From Salimicrobium halophilum (lineage in GTDB: Bacteria; Bacillota; Bacilli; Bacillales; Halobacillaceae): a stretch of DNA of 64,000 nucleotides. The notes under the pieces were generated by a model. It was not told the origin of the DNA. It was given only the letters and a program-made list of their open reading frames with translations, and did not search any database. Shown here piece by piece: positions 43,385 through 50,914 of the stretch. A program made the translations under genes and the position numbers. Each line of letters opens with the position of its first letter. The first letter of the stretch is position 1. The DNA is taken from positions 1 through 64,000 of the forward strand of contig NZ_FNEV01000002.1 in the NCBI RefSeq assembly GCF_900100295.1, given 5' to 3'.

Positions 43385-43464
43385 GACTGGTTGAAATCCA
43401 AACAAGTCATTGATTAGCTCAAAATATATGTCTGAACCATAAAAAGAAGGAGGATGGAGCACAC

Positions 43465-43734
43465 ATGGCTAAAAAATCCAAGGTCGCCAAAGAGAAAAAG
43501 CGTCAGGAAATGGTCGCCAAATACGCGGAACTGCGTAAAGAACTGAAAGAAAAAGGCGACTATGAAGCACTTCGCAAGCTTCCCCGCGATTCTTCCCCGA
43601 CGCGTCTGACAGGCAGATGTGAAGTGACAGGAAGACCTCGCGGCTATATGAGGAAGTTCGGAATGTCCCGGATCGCTTTCAGGGATTACGCCCACAAAGG
43701 CCAGATCCCTGGTGTAAAGAAAGCCAGCTGGTAA
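43465..43734 (+). CDS. rpsN2: Alternative zinc-independent ribosomal protein S14
   Basis: The 89-residue protein is a full S14 ([23 protein letters not shown]). It lacks the CxxC zinc ribbon, keeping only one Cys, so it is the C-minus form (B. subtilis RpsN2/YhzA). This form replaces the zinc-containing S14 under zinc starvation and releases zinc. AAGGAGGATGG precedes the ATG. Paired Zur boxes lie upstream and a terminator follows, so it is a separate transcript from the zinc-binding lipoprotein gene. Confidence 0.96.
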   Translation: MAKKSKVAKEKKRQEMVAKYAELRKELKEKGDYEALRKLPRDSSPTRLTGRCEVTGRPRGYMRKFGMSRIAFRDYAHKGQIPGVKKASW

Positions 43735-43764
43735 GGCGATAAGAAAGTTTCATGCACGAAGATG

Positions 43765-43791
43765 GAAGCCGGTCTGAAGGAACCGGTTTTT
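43765..43791 (+). terminator. Terminator of rpsN2
   Basis: AAGCCGGT pairs with ACCGGTTT (one G-U pair) around a short loop and runs into T bases. Confidence 0.7.
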
Positions 43792-43802
43792 GCTAAAAAC
43801 CT

Positions 43803-43841
43803 AAATCGTAATGATTACTATTTTAAAAGTGGTCATTACGA
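43803..43841 (+). promoter_or_regulatory. Paired Zur boxes upstream of znuA
   Basis: AAATCGTAATGATTACTATTT at 43803-43823 is a near-perfect Zur box. ATTACGA at 43835-43841 is a half site whose full box would be centred 21 bp downstream, the same phasing as before rpsN2. Confidence 0.85.
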
Positions 43842-43876
43842 TTGAATTCTACATAAATAAAGGAGGAATAGGAAAA

Positions 43877-44974
43877 ATGAAAAAGGTTTTGGGTGTGATC
43901 AGTTTACTGTCACTCATGCTTGTATTGGTGGCATGCGGAAATGAAAGTTCGAATGAAAGTCAACAATCGGAGGAAGGGGAGAGGGCCGAGGATGAATTGA
44001 AAATATTCACCACTGTGTATCCGCTGCAATATTTTGCGGACCGGATTGCAGGGGATAAGGCGATGGTTGAGTCGATTTTGCCACCGGGAGCAGACTCTCA
44101 TACATATGAGCCGACTTCGAAGGAAATGGTCGAAATCGCAGAAGGGGATGCTTTCATCTACAATGGTGCCGGCTTGGAATCGTACGCAGAACAAATTTCT
44201 GACACGGTCCAACCGGAAGGCGTAAGAATTTTAGAAGCATCTGAAGGTGTCGAGGTGAAAGAGCATGTCCATAAAGATGAGGAAGAAGAGCAAAATCATG
44301 AACATGACCATAGCTCGGATGAAAGCGATCATGAACATACAGAGCATGCGGAAGAGGAATCACATGAAGGTCATAATCATGGCGATCAGGATCCACATAT
44401 CTGGCTGGATCCGTTGAAGTCGATTACCGTAGCTGAGAATATCAAAAATATGTTGGTTGAACTAAAGCCTGGCCAGGAAGAAATTTTCCAGAAAAACTTC
44501 GAGGAATTGGAAACAGAATTGAAGAAGCTGGATGGGAAATTCCACAACGAATTGGAGCAGCTCCCCGGAAATGAAATCATCGTATCTCATGCAGCATACG
44601 GCTATTGGGAACAGGCCTATGGTATTGAACAGATTGCGATTTCAGGATTGAGTCCCATCAACGAACCTTCTCAGAAAGAGTTGCAGAGTATCATCGAGAC
44701 AGCCGAACAACACGGGCTGAATCATGTATTTTTCGAACAGAACGTGACACCGAAAGTTGCGGAAACAGTGAGGAAAGAAATAAGTGCAGAACCATTGCGT
44801 ATCCACAATTTATCCGTTTTGACTGAAGAGGATATAACTAATGAGGAAACCTACTTTACACTAATGAACAGGAATTTGGAGCGGTTGAAAGAAGCTTTAT
44901 CCAATGCTTCTCCTGCTGAAGAAGGATCTCACGGAGAAGAAGAGCATCAGGAGCATGATCATAGTCATGATTAA
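43877..44974 (+). CDS. znuA: Zinc-binding lipoprotein of a ZnuABC-type transporter
   Basis: The 365-residue protein has a lipobox (VLVAC) and the cluster A-I (ZnuA/AdcA) fold with FTTVYPLQYFADRIAGDKA, DPHIWLDP and IIVSHAAYGYW. Metal is bound by His residues of these motifs. A long His/Glu-rich loop (about 130-178) and a His-rich tail (EEEHQEHDHSHD) mark it as zinc-specific and probably act as zinc traps. ATG 43877 follows AAAGGAGGAA. The permease and ATPase genes are not adjacent. Zur control is likely. Confidence 0.95.
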   Translation: MKKVLGVISLLSLMLVLVACGNESSNESQQSEEGERAEDELKIFTTVYPLQYFADRIAGDKAMVESILPPGADSHTYEPTSKEMVEIAEGDAFIYNGAGLESYAEQISDTVQPEGVRILEASEGVEVKEHVHKDEEEEQNHEHDHSSDESDHEHTEHAEEESHEGHNHGDQDPHIWLDPLKSITVAENIKNMLVELKPGQEEIFQKNFEELETELKKLDGKFHNELEQLPGNEIIVSHAAYGYWEQAYGIEQIAISGLSPINEPSQKELQSIIETAEQHGLNHVFFEQNVTPKVAETVRKEISAEPLRIHNLSVLTEEDITNEETYFTLMNRNLERLKEALSNASPAEEGSHGEEEHQEHDHSHD

Positions 44975-44984
44975 TTAGAAAAAT

Positions 44985-45020
44985 TGAGGGAACTCCTATG
45001 CGGAGCTTTCCCTCTTTTTT
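44985..45020. terminator. Bidirectional terminator between znuA and the DUF2269 gene
   Basis: Nested arms GAGGGAACTCC and GGAGCTTTCCCTC with T runs on both strands separate the two convergent genes. Confidence 0.85.
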
Positions 45021-45031
45021 AATACGTGAAA

Positions 45032-45481
45032 TCAAAACGGTTTGAGCACCATCAGAACTATCAATACGATTGCTGCGCTGTGGACAATAGCGTTATAAGG
45101 CTTGAGGTTTTGGACGGATGCGATATACGGGGGTGGGAGTTCTTCATCTTGCGTTTCTCTCAGCATACGCTCCTGCTCTTGATGGGATTTCGGAATTTTT
45201 CCGATTGTGATGAATTGGACAGCTACATAAATCAGGATAGACGTGATGAACCATCCTTCTTTCCACAGGGAAGAATTCACAAGCGCCATCGCGATGCCCG
45301 TAAGCAATAGCGTAATGTTTCCTATTTTTGAAAACTTTTCGATTTTCTTGAATAATTCCATCGTCCAGAGGATCTTATGTTTCGTTTTGGATGCTTTGAG
45401 CATGGCTCCCATAGCGAACGAAGGACCGAGGCCGACGATTGCTGCAATGATATGGATAAGCAACAAACTTGTATAGATCAT
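45032..45481 (-). CDS. DUF2269 family membrane protein
   Basis: The 149-residue protein has four helices and typical DUF2269 features (LLLIHIIAAIVGLGPSFAMG and SKIGNITLLLTGIAM). Function is unknown. ATG 45481 follows AAAAGGAGCG; the frame extends upstream without a better site. It converges with znuA. Confidence 0.82.
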   Translation of the reverse strand: MIYTSLLLIHIIAAIVGLGPSFAMGAMLKASKTKHKILWTMELFKKIEKFSKIGNITLLLTGIAMALVNSSLWKEGWFITSILIYVAVQFITIGKIPKSHQEQERMLRETQDEELPPPYIASVQNLKPYNAIVHSAAIVLIVLMVLKPF

Positions 45482-45605
45482 GTGCTCGCTCCTTTTCCAT
45501 TTTCTTCTCCTATGTGTATGCAAAGGGGAATATATTATATGTGAAAGTCTTTGTTGAATTTTGTTCTAGGAAAGGATAGGTTGTACTCAGGGAGGTGGAT
45601 GTGGA

Positions 45606-45920
45606 ATGGATGCAGGATGGCTGAACATTGGGAGCCTTCTTTTTGGGCTTTTTTCCTGGGGTTTGCCTGGTTTTGAACTGATGAGGGAGAAAATTTCGGG
45701 AAAGCGTCGGGTGGCGGTGATTGTCGTAAGTTTCAGTGCATGTGTGATTGCTCTCTGTTTTCAGCTTTGTTATAACTATTATTTGGTCAGGATCGAGGAT
45801 TGGTCGGCTCTGATGGATACGATTCTCGCAGTGATCTACGCGGCTTCTGTGCTGAGTGTAATTACTATAATTCTAAATACTGCGTTAGTAGTTAAATATC
45901 GAAAAGGGATCTCGGAGTAG
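45606..45920 (+). CDS. Three-helix membrane protein
   Basis: The 104-residue protein has three hydrophobic segments, the first LNIGSLLFGLFSWGLPGF, followed by a basic loop (REKISGKRR). AGGGAGGTGG precedes the ATG. No family name is certain. It is followed 25 nt later by another small membrane gene. Confidence 0.65.
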   Translation: MDAGWLNIGSLLFGLFSWGLPGFELMREKISGKRRVAVIVVSFSACVIALCFQLCYNYYLVRIEDWSALMDTILAVIYAASVLSVITIILNTALVVKYRKGISE

Positions 45921-45945
45921 TCTAAGAGTCAAAGGGGGAAATTCA

Positions 45946-46272
45946 GTGAACTGGGAGACGCTTCCCGGATGGTTCTGGGTCATTTATTACTCTCTATTAT
46001 TTTTAACATTCTATATGGCGATATGGAGTATTACACGTAAGAAGTTGATTCGTTTTTCCTTTATAGCCATTATATTCATACTCACTATACCATTAGTTAC
46101 GGTTGTTAATAGTATCGGAAGGCCGAGGGGGGCGAATGAGTTTGAATTTTTCATCATGGAATTGCAACAGGGCGCATGGTGGACTATGTTTGCTCTCGCA
46201 GGGCACTTATTTTTGTTGGTGTGGTGGCTTGTATTCTTTAAAAAAAGAAAGACTTACTTCGGTAATGAATAG
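45946..46272 (+). CDS. Three-helix membrane protein
   Basis: The 108-residue protein starts with GTG behind AAAGGGGGAAA and has three hydrophobic segments, ending in a basic FFKKRKTYFGNE tail. I do not recognise a family. Confidence 0.62.
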   Translation: MNWETLPGWFWVIYYSLLFLTFYMAIWSITRKKLIRFSFIAIIFILTIPLVTVVNSIGRPRGANEFEFFIMELQQGAWWTMFALAGHLFLLVWWLVFFKKRKTYFGNE

Positions 46273-46284
46273 GAGGAAAAGCGA

Positions 46285-46794
46285 ATGTTGGGATTGCCGA
46301 ATGGGCGAGTTATTCTGGCTCCTTGGAGTGAACAATGGCACGAGGGATTTTTGCAGGAAAAAGAAAAAATTGAGGAGGTTGGTAGACCTTACATTGCAGA
46401 AGTTCATCATATAGGCAGCACATCCGTGAAGTATCTGAGAGCGAAACCGGTTCTTGATATCGCTGTGGAGCTTGCTGAATTCAAGGACGGGGTCTACGTT
46501 TCTTCTTTATTGGAACAGTTGGGATACGATTATAAGGGAACAGAGATATTGCCAGATAGGCATTACTTGAGCAAAGGATCTCCGCGCACCCATCAGATAC
46601 ATATGTTCGAGCGCGGCAACTCTTACTTGATGGAGCAGCTCAAGTTCCGCAATTGTCTGAGGAATAATGAAAAGGTGAGAAAAGAGTACGAACTCCTTAA
46701 GATCAAATTGGCAGAAGCTTATGCATCTGACAAATTCAAGTATACGAGAGAAAAGGCGTCATTCATTCAATCGATTTTACGCAACTATGGATAA
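46285..46794 (+). CDS. GrpB/UPF0157 family protein
   Basis: The 169-residue protein shows the GrpB nucleotidyltransferase-like pattern: HHIGSTSVKYLRAKPVLDIAVEL, then HQIHMFERGNSYLMEQLKFRN. Members such as Bacillus YqkA lack an assigned substrate (some relatives are fused to CoaE). TAGGAGGAAAAGC precedes the ATG. Confidence 0.88.
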   Translation: MLGLPNGRVILAPWSEQWHEGFLQEKEKIEEVGRPYIAEVHHIGSTSVKYLRAKPVLDIAVELAEFKDGVYVSSLLEQLGYDYKGTEILPDRHYLSKGSPRTHQIHMFERGNSYLMEQLKFRNCLRNNEKVRKEYELLKIKLAEAYASDKFKYTREKASFIQSILRNYG

Positions 46795-46887
46795 GTGATT
46801 TTTGCATTCATACACAGATTGTACATTTGAATACATTTAGAAAGAAGGGATGCATGAAAGATTTTCGCTCGGGGGAAGTGATAAGTA

Positions 46888-47634
46888 ATGGAGAGGAACG
46901 CAGATACTCGTTTATTGACAAAGAAGTACGTGGAAGATCCCAGAAATAGACAGAGATTGCCTGATTGGTTTCTGGAAGAATACGAAACGTTCACCACTAT
47001 TGTTACGAACCCGACGTTTCCGTGCTTTTTCGGAATGCGTGCCCAACAGAAGGGGGAATTGCGCTATACATATCTCGAAAAAGGAGAGTGGAATCACTTT
47101 CCTGATACCGTAGAAGATTTCCTGAACCTCTTCAAGAAGCCTGATGCTCCGCGTCATGGATTGTTCATCTTCGTAAAACCTGAGGAAAAAGAAAAAAGTC
47201 TCGAATTCTACCGGGCGCGATTTTGGGATATTTTACAGTACCTGCACGAGATGGATCAGGTTCTCTGGCCGTCCTCTGCTCCGAGGGATCCAGACCATTA
47301 TTTATGGGATTTCCATTTTGCCGGGGAACCGATTTTCGCATTCGGCAATGCTCCTGCTTACAAACAACGAAAAACCCGGAACCTCGGCAACAGTCTCATT
47401 CTAGGCTTCCAGCCAAGAAGAATATTCCAGGGTCTCGAAGGTACGGAGAAAGGTGGAATCATGTCACGGGAGAAAGTCAGGGCGCGAGTGGAAAAATGGG
47501 ATCAATTGCCGAAACATCCGGATATCAGCCATTTCGGCGACCCGGACCACAATGAGTGGAAGCAGTCATTCATAGGTGATGATATCAAGCCTATTGAAGG
47601 GAAATGTCCGTTCGTTCATAAGAAATTCAGATGA
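46888..47634 (+). CDS. YqcI/YcgG family protein
   Basis: The 248-residue protein belongs to the YqcI/YcgG family by FPCFFGMRAQQKGELRY, GLFIFVKP and the His/Asp-rich DPDHYLWDFHFAGEPIFAFGNAPAY region. A C-terminal GKCPFVHKKFR holds a Cys. In Bacillus these are soluble proteins of unknown function. The conserved Cys/His residues suggest heme or metal binding, which is inference. GGGGGAAG precedes the ATG. Confidence 0.88.
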   Translation: MERNADTRLLTKKYVEDPRNRQRLPDWFLEEYETFTTIVTNPTFPCFFGMRAQQKGELRYTYLEKGEWNHFPDTVEDFLNLFKKPDAPRHGLFIFVKPEEKEKSLEFYRARFWDILQYLHEMDQVLWPSSAPRDPDHYLWDFHFAGEPIFAFGNAPAYKQRKTRNLGNSLILGFQPRRIFQGLEGTEKGGIMSREKVRARVEKWDQLPKHPDISHFGDPDHNEWKQSFIGDDIKPIEGKCPFVHKKFR

Positions 47635-47642
47635 GTGCAGGG

Positions 47643-47677
47643 TACCCTTTTCCTTTTAGAGGAGAAGGGTGTTTTAG
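47643..47677 (+). terminator. Terminator of the YqcI/YcgG gene
   Basis: ACCCTTTTCC pairs with GGAGAAGGGT across TTTTAGA and is followed by GTTTTAG. Confidence 0.65.
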
Positions 47678-47698
47678 TGTTGATGAGTACTCAGCTAA

Positions 47699-47727
47699 TT
47701 GACATAGTAAGAAAAGTGAAGGATAGT
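47699..47727 (+). promoter_or_regulatory. Candidate sigma-A promoter of the cobalamin leader
   Basis: TTGACA at 47699-47704 and GATAGT at 47722-47727 are separated by 17 bp. Transcription would start about 33 nt before the first aptamer stem. Confidence 0.55.
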
Positions 47728-47766
47728 GAAATCATGGGAATAAGTTTCCCATGCCAATCGAATACG

Positions 47767-47920
47767 TCCGGTGGTCGCAAAAAATGCGTGAATAGGGAAG
47801 TCCGGTGTAAATCCGGCGCGGTCCCGCCACTGTGAAGGGGAGCTATGTGCCGATCCACTGTCTGTCAGACGGGAAGGGGTACGATAGCGCTGAACCTGAG
47901 CCAGGAGACCTGCCACCGGA
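47767..47920 (+). ncRNA. Cobalamin riboswitch (adenosylcobalamin-class aptamer)
   Basis: The closing stem CCGGTGG (47768) and CCACCGG (47913) encloses the conserved core GAATAGGGAAGTCCGGTGT, GGTCCCGCCACTGT and the B12 box GAGCCAGGAGACCTGCC. This is an essentially complete cobalamin aptamer. Downstream are a 22-residue frame, a hairpin with a T run and an acyl-CoA thioesterase gene. No B12 transport or synthesis gene follows. Confidence 0.96.
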
Positions 47921-47962
47921 AAGAACATGAATTCCTACGGGAGAATAGGAGGATGTTACGTG

Positions 47963-48031
47963 ATGAACATAACTCGAATGATCAGGGATGGTCCTGGCAA
48001 ATCGATGATTCCGTACCCTTTTGTCCCTTAA
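47963..48031 (+). CDS. 22-residue ORF behind the cobalamin riboswitch
   Basis: TAGGAGGATGTTACGTG precedes ATG 47963. The frame encodes MNITRMIRDGPGKSMIPYPF plus two residues and ends in the 5' arm of the terminator hairpin. It may be a truncated remnant of a former B12-controlled gene, a leader peptide, or chance. No family can be assigned. Confidence 0.35.
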   Translation: MNITRMIRDGPGKSMIPYPFVP

Positions 48032-48050
48032 AGAGAAAAAGGGATTTTTT
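48016..48050 (+). terminator. Terminator in the cobalamin riboswitch leader
   Basis: CCCTTTT at 48016-48022 pairs with AAAAGGG at 48037-48043, followed by ATTTTTT. Its place about 95 nt past the aptamer makes it the likely expression platform or the end of the orphan leader. Confidence 0.7.
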
Positions 48051-48083
48051 ATGATGAAATAAATACCGGAAGGAAGGATCGCC

Positions 48084-48557
48084 ATGGATGCCATACCTGT
48101 ACGTTTTTCGAAAATGACTCAGACAAGGCTCGTCTTTCCGCCTGATACGAACCATATGGGGACGATTTTCGGTGGAAAAGTACTTGCTTATATCGATGAA
48201 ATCGCTGCACTGACTGCAATGAAACATTCGAATGCTGTCGTCGTGACAGCTTCCATCGATTCAGTGAATTTCTTATCTTCTGCGAAGGTTGGGGAAGCAC
48301 TGACACTCGAAGCTTGTGTGACGAAAACAGGCCGGAGCTCGATGGAAGTGTACGTGAAAGTCTATGCGGATGATCTGCTTCAGGGGGAGCAGAAAGTGAC
48401 GACGGAATCTTTTCTGACGATGGTAGCCGTCGGTGAAGACGGGAAACCGGTGTCTGTGCCGGAAGTGATTCCGGAAACGGAAGAGGAGAAGGAACTCTAT
48501 CGGACAGCTGCTGATAGGAAAAGGGAGCGGGAAAAGAAAGCTCGAATGAATGTATAG
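48084..48557 (+). CDS. Acyl-CoA thioesterase (hotdog fold, YkhA-like)
   Basis: The 157-residue protein has the acyl-CoA hydrolase pattern NHMGTIFGGKVLAYIDEIAALTAMKH (about residues 22-47), VVTASIDSVNFL and a YVKVYADDLLQG strand, with a charged C-terminal tail. It cleaves acyl-CoA to free fatty acid and CoA in the cytoplasm. GGAAGGAAGGAT precedes the ATG. It is the first full gene after the cobalamin riboswitch, but a terminator lies between, so direct B12 control is only a possibility. Confidence 0.9.
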   Translation: MDAIPVRFSKMTQTRLVFPPDTNHMGTIFGGKVLAYIDEIAALTAMKHSNAVVVTASIDSVNFLSSAKVGEALTLEACVTKTGRSSMEVYVKVYADDLLQGEQKVTTESFLTMVAVGEDGKPVSVPEVIPETEEEKELYRTAADRKREREKKARMNV

Positions 48558-48563
48558 AATGAA

Positions 48564-48596
48564 CGAAGCCGGAACCTTTAGGGGCTCCGGCTTTCT
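48564..48596 (+). terminator. Terminator of the thioesterase gene
   Basis: GAAGCCGGAACC pairs with GGGCTCCGGCTTTC around a small loop. The converging peroxiredoxin gene ends 7 nt further on. Confidence 0.75.
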
Positions 48597-48602
48597 GCTT
48601 CA

Positions 48603-49271
48603 TTAATCCAGGTTTTGTTTACAGAAGTACCAGTCGACGCATTCATACGAATCGTCTTTTTCACGAGCTCTCGCATCTTCGACCGTTTTCGGAGGAGAGG
48701 CGACTACTTTGTCTCCTTTTCTCCAGTCGGCAGGAGTCGAAACACCATGCTTGTCTGTCGTTCTCAACGCTTCGACGAGACGTACGATTTCATCCATGTT
48801 CCGTCCTGTCGTAAGTGGGTAATAGATTACGGAACGTATAGTGCCTTTATCATCAATGACGAATACGGCCCGGGACGTTTCCGTACCATTGCTTTCCGGC
48901 GTGATCATACCGAATTTCGTAGCGACCTGTTTGTCCAGGTCGGCAATGACCGGGAACTCGATTTTCGTGTCAAAATTCTCTTCGATGTTACGGATCCAAG
49001 CGATGTGGGAAGTGACACTGTCGACACTCAGTCCGAGCAACTCTGTATTCATTCCGCGTAAATGATCATAAATCCCCTGGAACGCCACGAATTCTGTCGT
49101 GCAGACCGGAGTGAAGTCTGCCGGATGGGAAAATAGGACAAACCATTTACCTTTGTAATCATCCAGCGACAGTTCTCCATGTGTCGTCTGCGCTGTGAAA
49201 TCGGGAGCTTTCTCCCCGATACGTGGTAGACCATAGCGTTGTTCCTGTTCAGTGTGAGTATTCTCTTCCAT
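48603..49271 (-). CDS. Peroxiredoxin (Prx6-like)
   Basis: The 222-residue enzyme has the peroxidatic Cys in HPADFTPVCTTEF (about residue 56) and the Prx6 features SHIAWIRNIEENF, PLTTGRNMDEIVRLVEAL and STPADWRKGDKVV. It reduces hydroperoxides in the cytoplasm. The C-terminus carries two more Cys (YECVDWYFC), as in archaeal-type Prx6, which may act as resolving residues. ATG 49271 follows AGGAGGGATTC; the frame extends upstream without a ribosome site. Confidence 0.9.
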   Translation of the reverse strand: MEENTHTEQEQRYGLPRIGEKAPDFTAQTTHGELSLDDYKGKWFVLFSHPADFTPVCTTEFVAFQGIYDHLRGMNTELLGLSVDSVTSHIAWIRNIEENFDTKIEFPVIADLDKQVATKFGMITPESNGTETSRAVFVIDDKGTIRSVIYYPLTTGRNMDEIVRLVEALRTTDKHGVSTPADWRKGDKVVASPPKTVEDARAREKDDSYECVDWYFCKQNLD

Positions 49272-49519
49272 ACGTGAATCCCTCCTGGTTTGATATTCCG
49301 TCTTATTGAAACGGTTTCCACAGGTTTCATACCCTGAGTGGTTCGCTTTAAACAGAGATATGTGGTCCTGCAAGCTTCAAAGGTGAACAGAACAGTATTT
49401 GGATTATTTTTGAAAAAATTGTGACATGCTGTATACCGTCGTTTTAGGTGAAAATTGCTAAGCATCAGGAGTGGTGGTATCATTAGTCATCACCTTATAT
49501 TTGGAAAGGAGACAGGAAA

Positions 49520-50839
49520 ATGAGAGGAAGTTTGAGACGTTTGACTCCTCCTCAGTGGCTGGTCTCTTTATTTATAATAGCCATCCTGATCGGTACGGGA
49601 TTGCTGAAACTCGACTTTGCTACAACAGAGCCGATTTCCTGGTTGGATGCACTCTTCACTTCTGCCTCAGCTATGACCGTTACCGGACTGATCGTAGTGG
49701 ACACGGGAAGTGTGTTTACTTTATTCGGAGAAATCGTTATTCTGTTCCTCATTCAGCTTGGTGGTCTTGGTATTATGACTTTCGCTGTACTCATCTTTCT
49801 GCTTCTCGGTAAAAAAATCGGTCTGAAAGAACGCCTGCTTGTTAAACAGGCTTTGAACCAAAATGCTCTCGGGGGTATAGTGCTTCTGGTGAAGCGGCTG
49901 TTTTTCTTTTCCATAACGGTAGAGATGATTGCTGTCATATTGCTTTCGCTTACCTGGGGACCGGAAATGGGATGGGGACAAGGTATCTATGCAAGTATCT
50001 TCCACTCTATTTCCGCTTTTAACAATGCGGGTTTTTCCATATGGGGAGACAGTTTGTCCGCTTATGTACAACACCCGGTGATTACCGTAGTCATCAGCTT
50101 TTTGTTCATTATTGGCGGATTAGGGTTCACGGTGGTATTCGATAGTTGGAAAACGAAAGAGTTCCACCACTTGAGTCTTCACACGAAAATTATGCTCGTA
50201 GGGACTCTTGTTTTGAATATAGTAAGTGTCTTCATTATCTTCATCTTGGAAATGAATAATCCTTCGACACTGGGACAGTTGTCTGATTTCGGAAAATGGC
50301 AGGCGTCTTATTTTCAGGCAGTGACTCCGCGTACCGCTGGATTCAACACGCTGAGCATCTCTGAGTTGGAGCATTCCACCCTGTTTTACCTTATTACTTT
50401 GATGTTCATTGGAGGGGGAAGTGCATCCACAGCAGGTGGCATCAAGTTGACGACAGCACTCATTATCATCCTGGCTACCGTATCTTTTTTGAAAGAAAGG
50501 GAATATGTCGTTGCGTTTGAACGGAATATACGGATGCATCTTGTGATGAGGGCGTTATCTCTGGCTCTCCTTAGCATCATGGTAGTCATCATCACGGTTT
50601 TCTTACTGAACCTTACAGAACGGGCCCCGTTTCTTGATATTTTGTTTGAAAGTGTCTCAGCATTTGGAACTGTCGGACTTTCCATGGGGTTGACCCCCGA
50701 ACTTTCTGTAGCAGGAAAATGGATCATAATCGTTACGATGCTCGTTGGGAAACTGGGTCCACTCACTTTTGCTTTTGCTTTCAGTAAGCCGGCGAAAGAT
50801 GTCGTGAGATACCCAGGTGAAGACGTATTTACTGGGTAG
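49520..50839 (+). CDS. ktrD: KtrB/KtrD-type potassium uptake channel subunit
   Basis: The 439-residue protein has the four-fold M1-P-M2 layout of the Trk/Ktr family. The filter glycines are seen in AMTVTGLIV, AFNNAGFS, TPRTAGFNT and AFGTVGLS. The subunit imports K+ (Na+ coupled) together with a KtrA/KtrC ring, which is not encoded nearby, as is usual for ktrD. This fits a salt-adapted lifestyle. GGAAAGGAGACAGG precedes the ATG. Confidence 0.9.
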   Translation: MRGSLRRLTPPQWLVSLFIIAILIGTGLLKLDFATTEPISWLDALFTSASAMTVTGLIVVDTGSVFTLFGEIVILFLIQLGGLGIMTFAVLIFLLLGKKIGLKERLLVKQALNQNALGGIVLLVKRLFFFSITVEMIAVILLSLTWGPEMGWGQGIYASIFHSISAFNNAGFSIWGDSLSAYVQHPVITVVISFLFIIGGLGFTVVFDSWKTKEFHHLSLHTKIMLVGTLVLNIVSVFIIFILEMNNPSTLGQLSDFGKWQASYFQAVTPRTAGFNTLSISELEHSTLFYLITLMFIGGGSASTAGGIKLTTALIIILATVSFLKEREYVVAFERNIRMHLVMRALSLALLSIMVVIITVFLLNLTERAPFLDILFESVSAFGTVGLSMGLTPELSVAGKWIIIVTMLVGKLGPLTFAFAFSKPAKDVVRYPGEDVFTG

Positions 50840-50914
50840 AGGCATCGATGATTCTTCTTTTTCCTATGATAAGATGTAAGTAAAGAAGTTACGTAAATAG
50901 AAAGGGCGTTTGTT

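Noticed and set aside
47635-47835. Frame of 66 codons running into the cobalamin riboswitch
   Set aside because: It reads through the terminator and aptamer core, and its residues are a translation of conserved RNA structure.
49272-49519. c-di-AMP riboswitch before the Ktr gene
   Set aside because: The intergenic region lacks the ydaO core motifs and is too short for the full aptamer.
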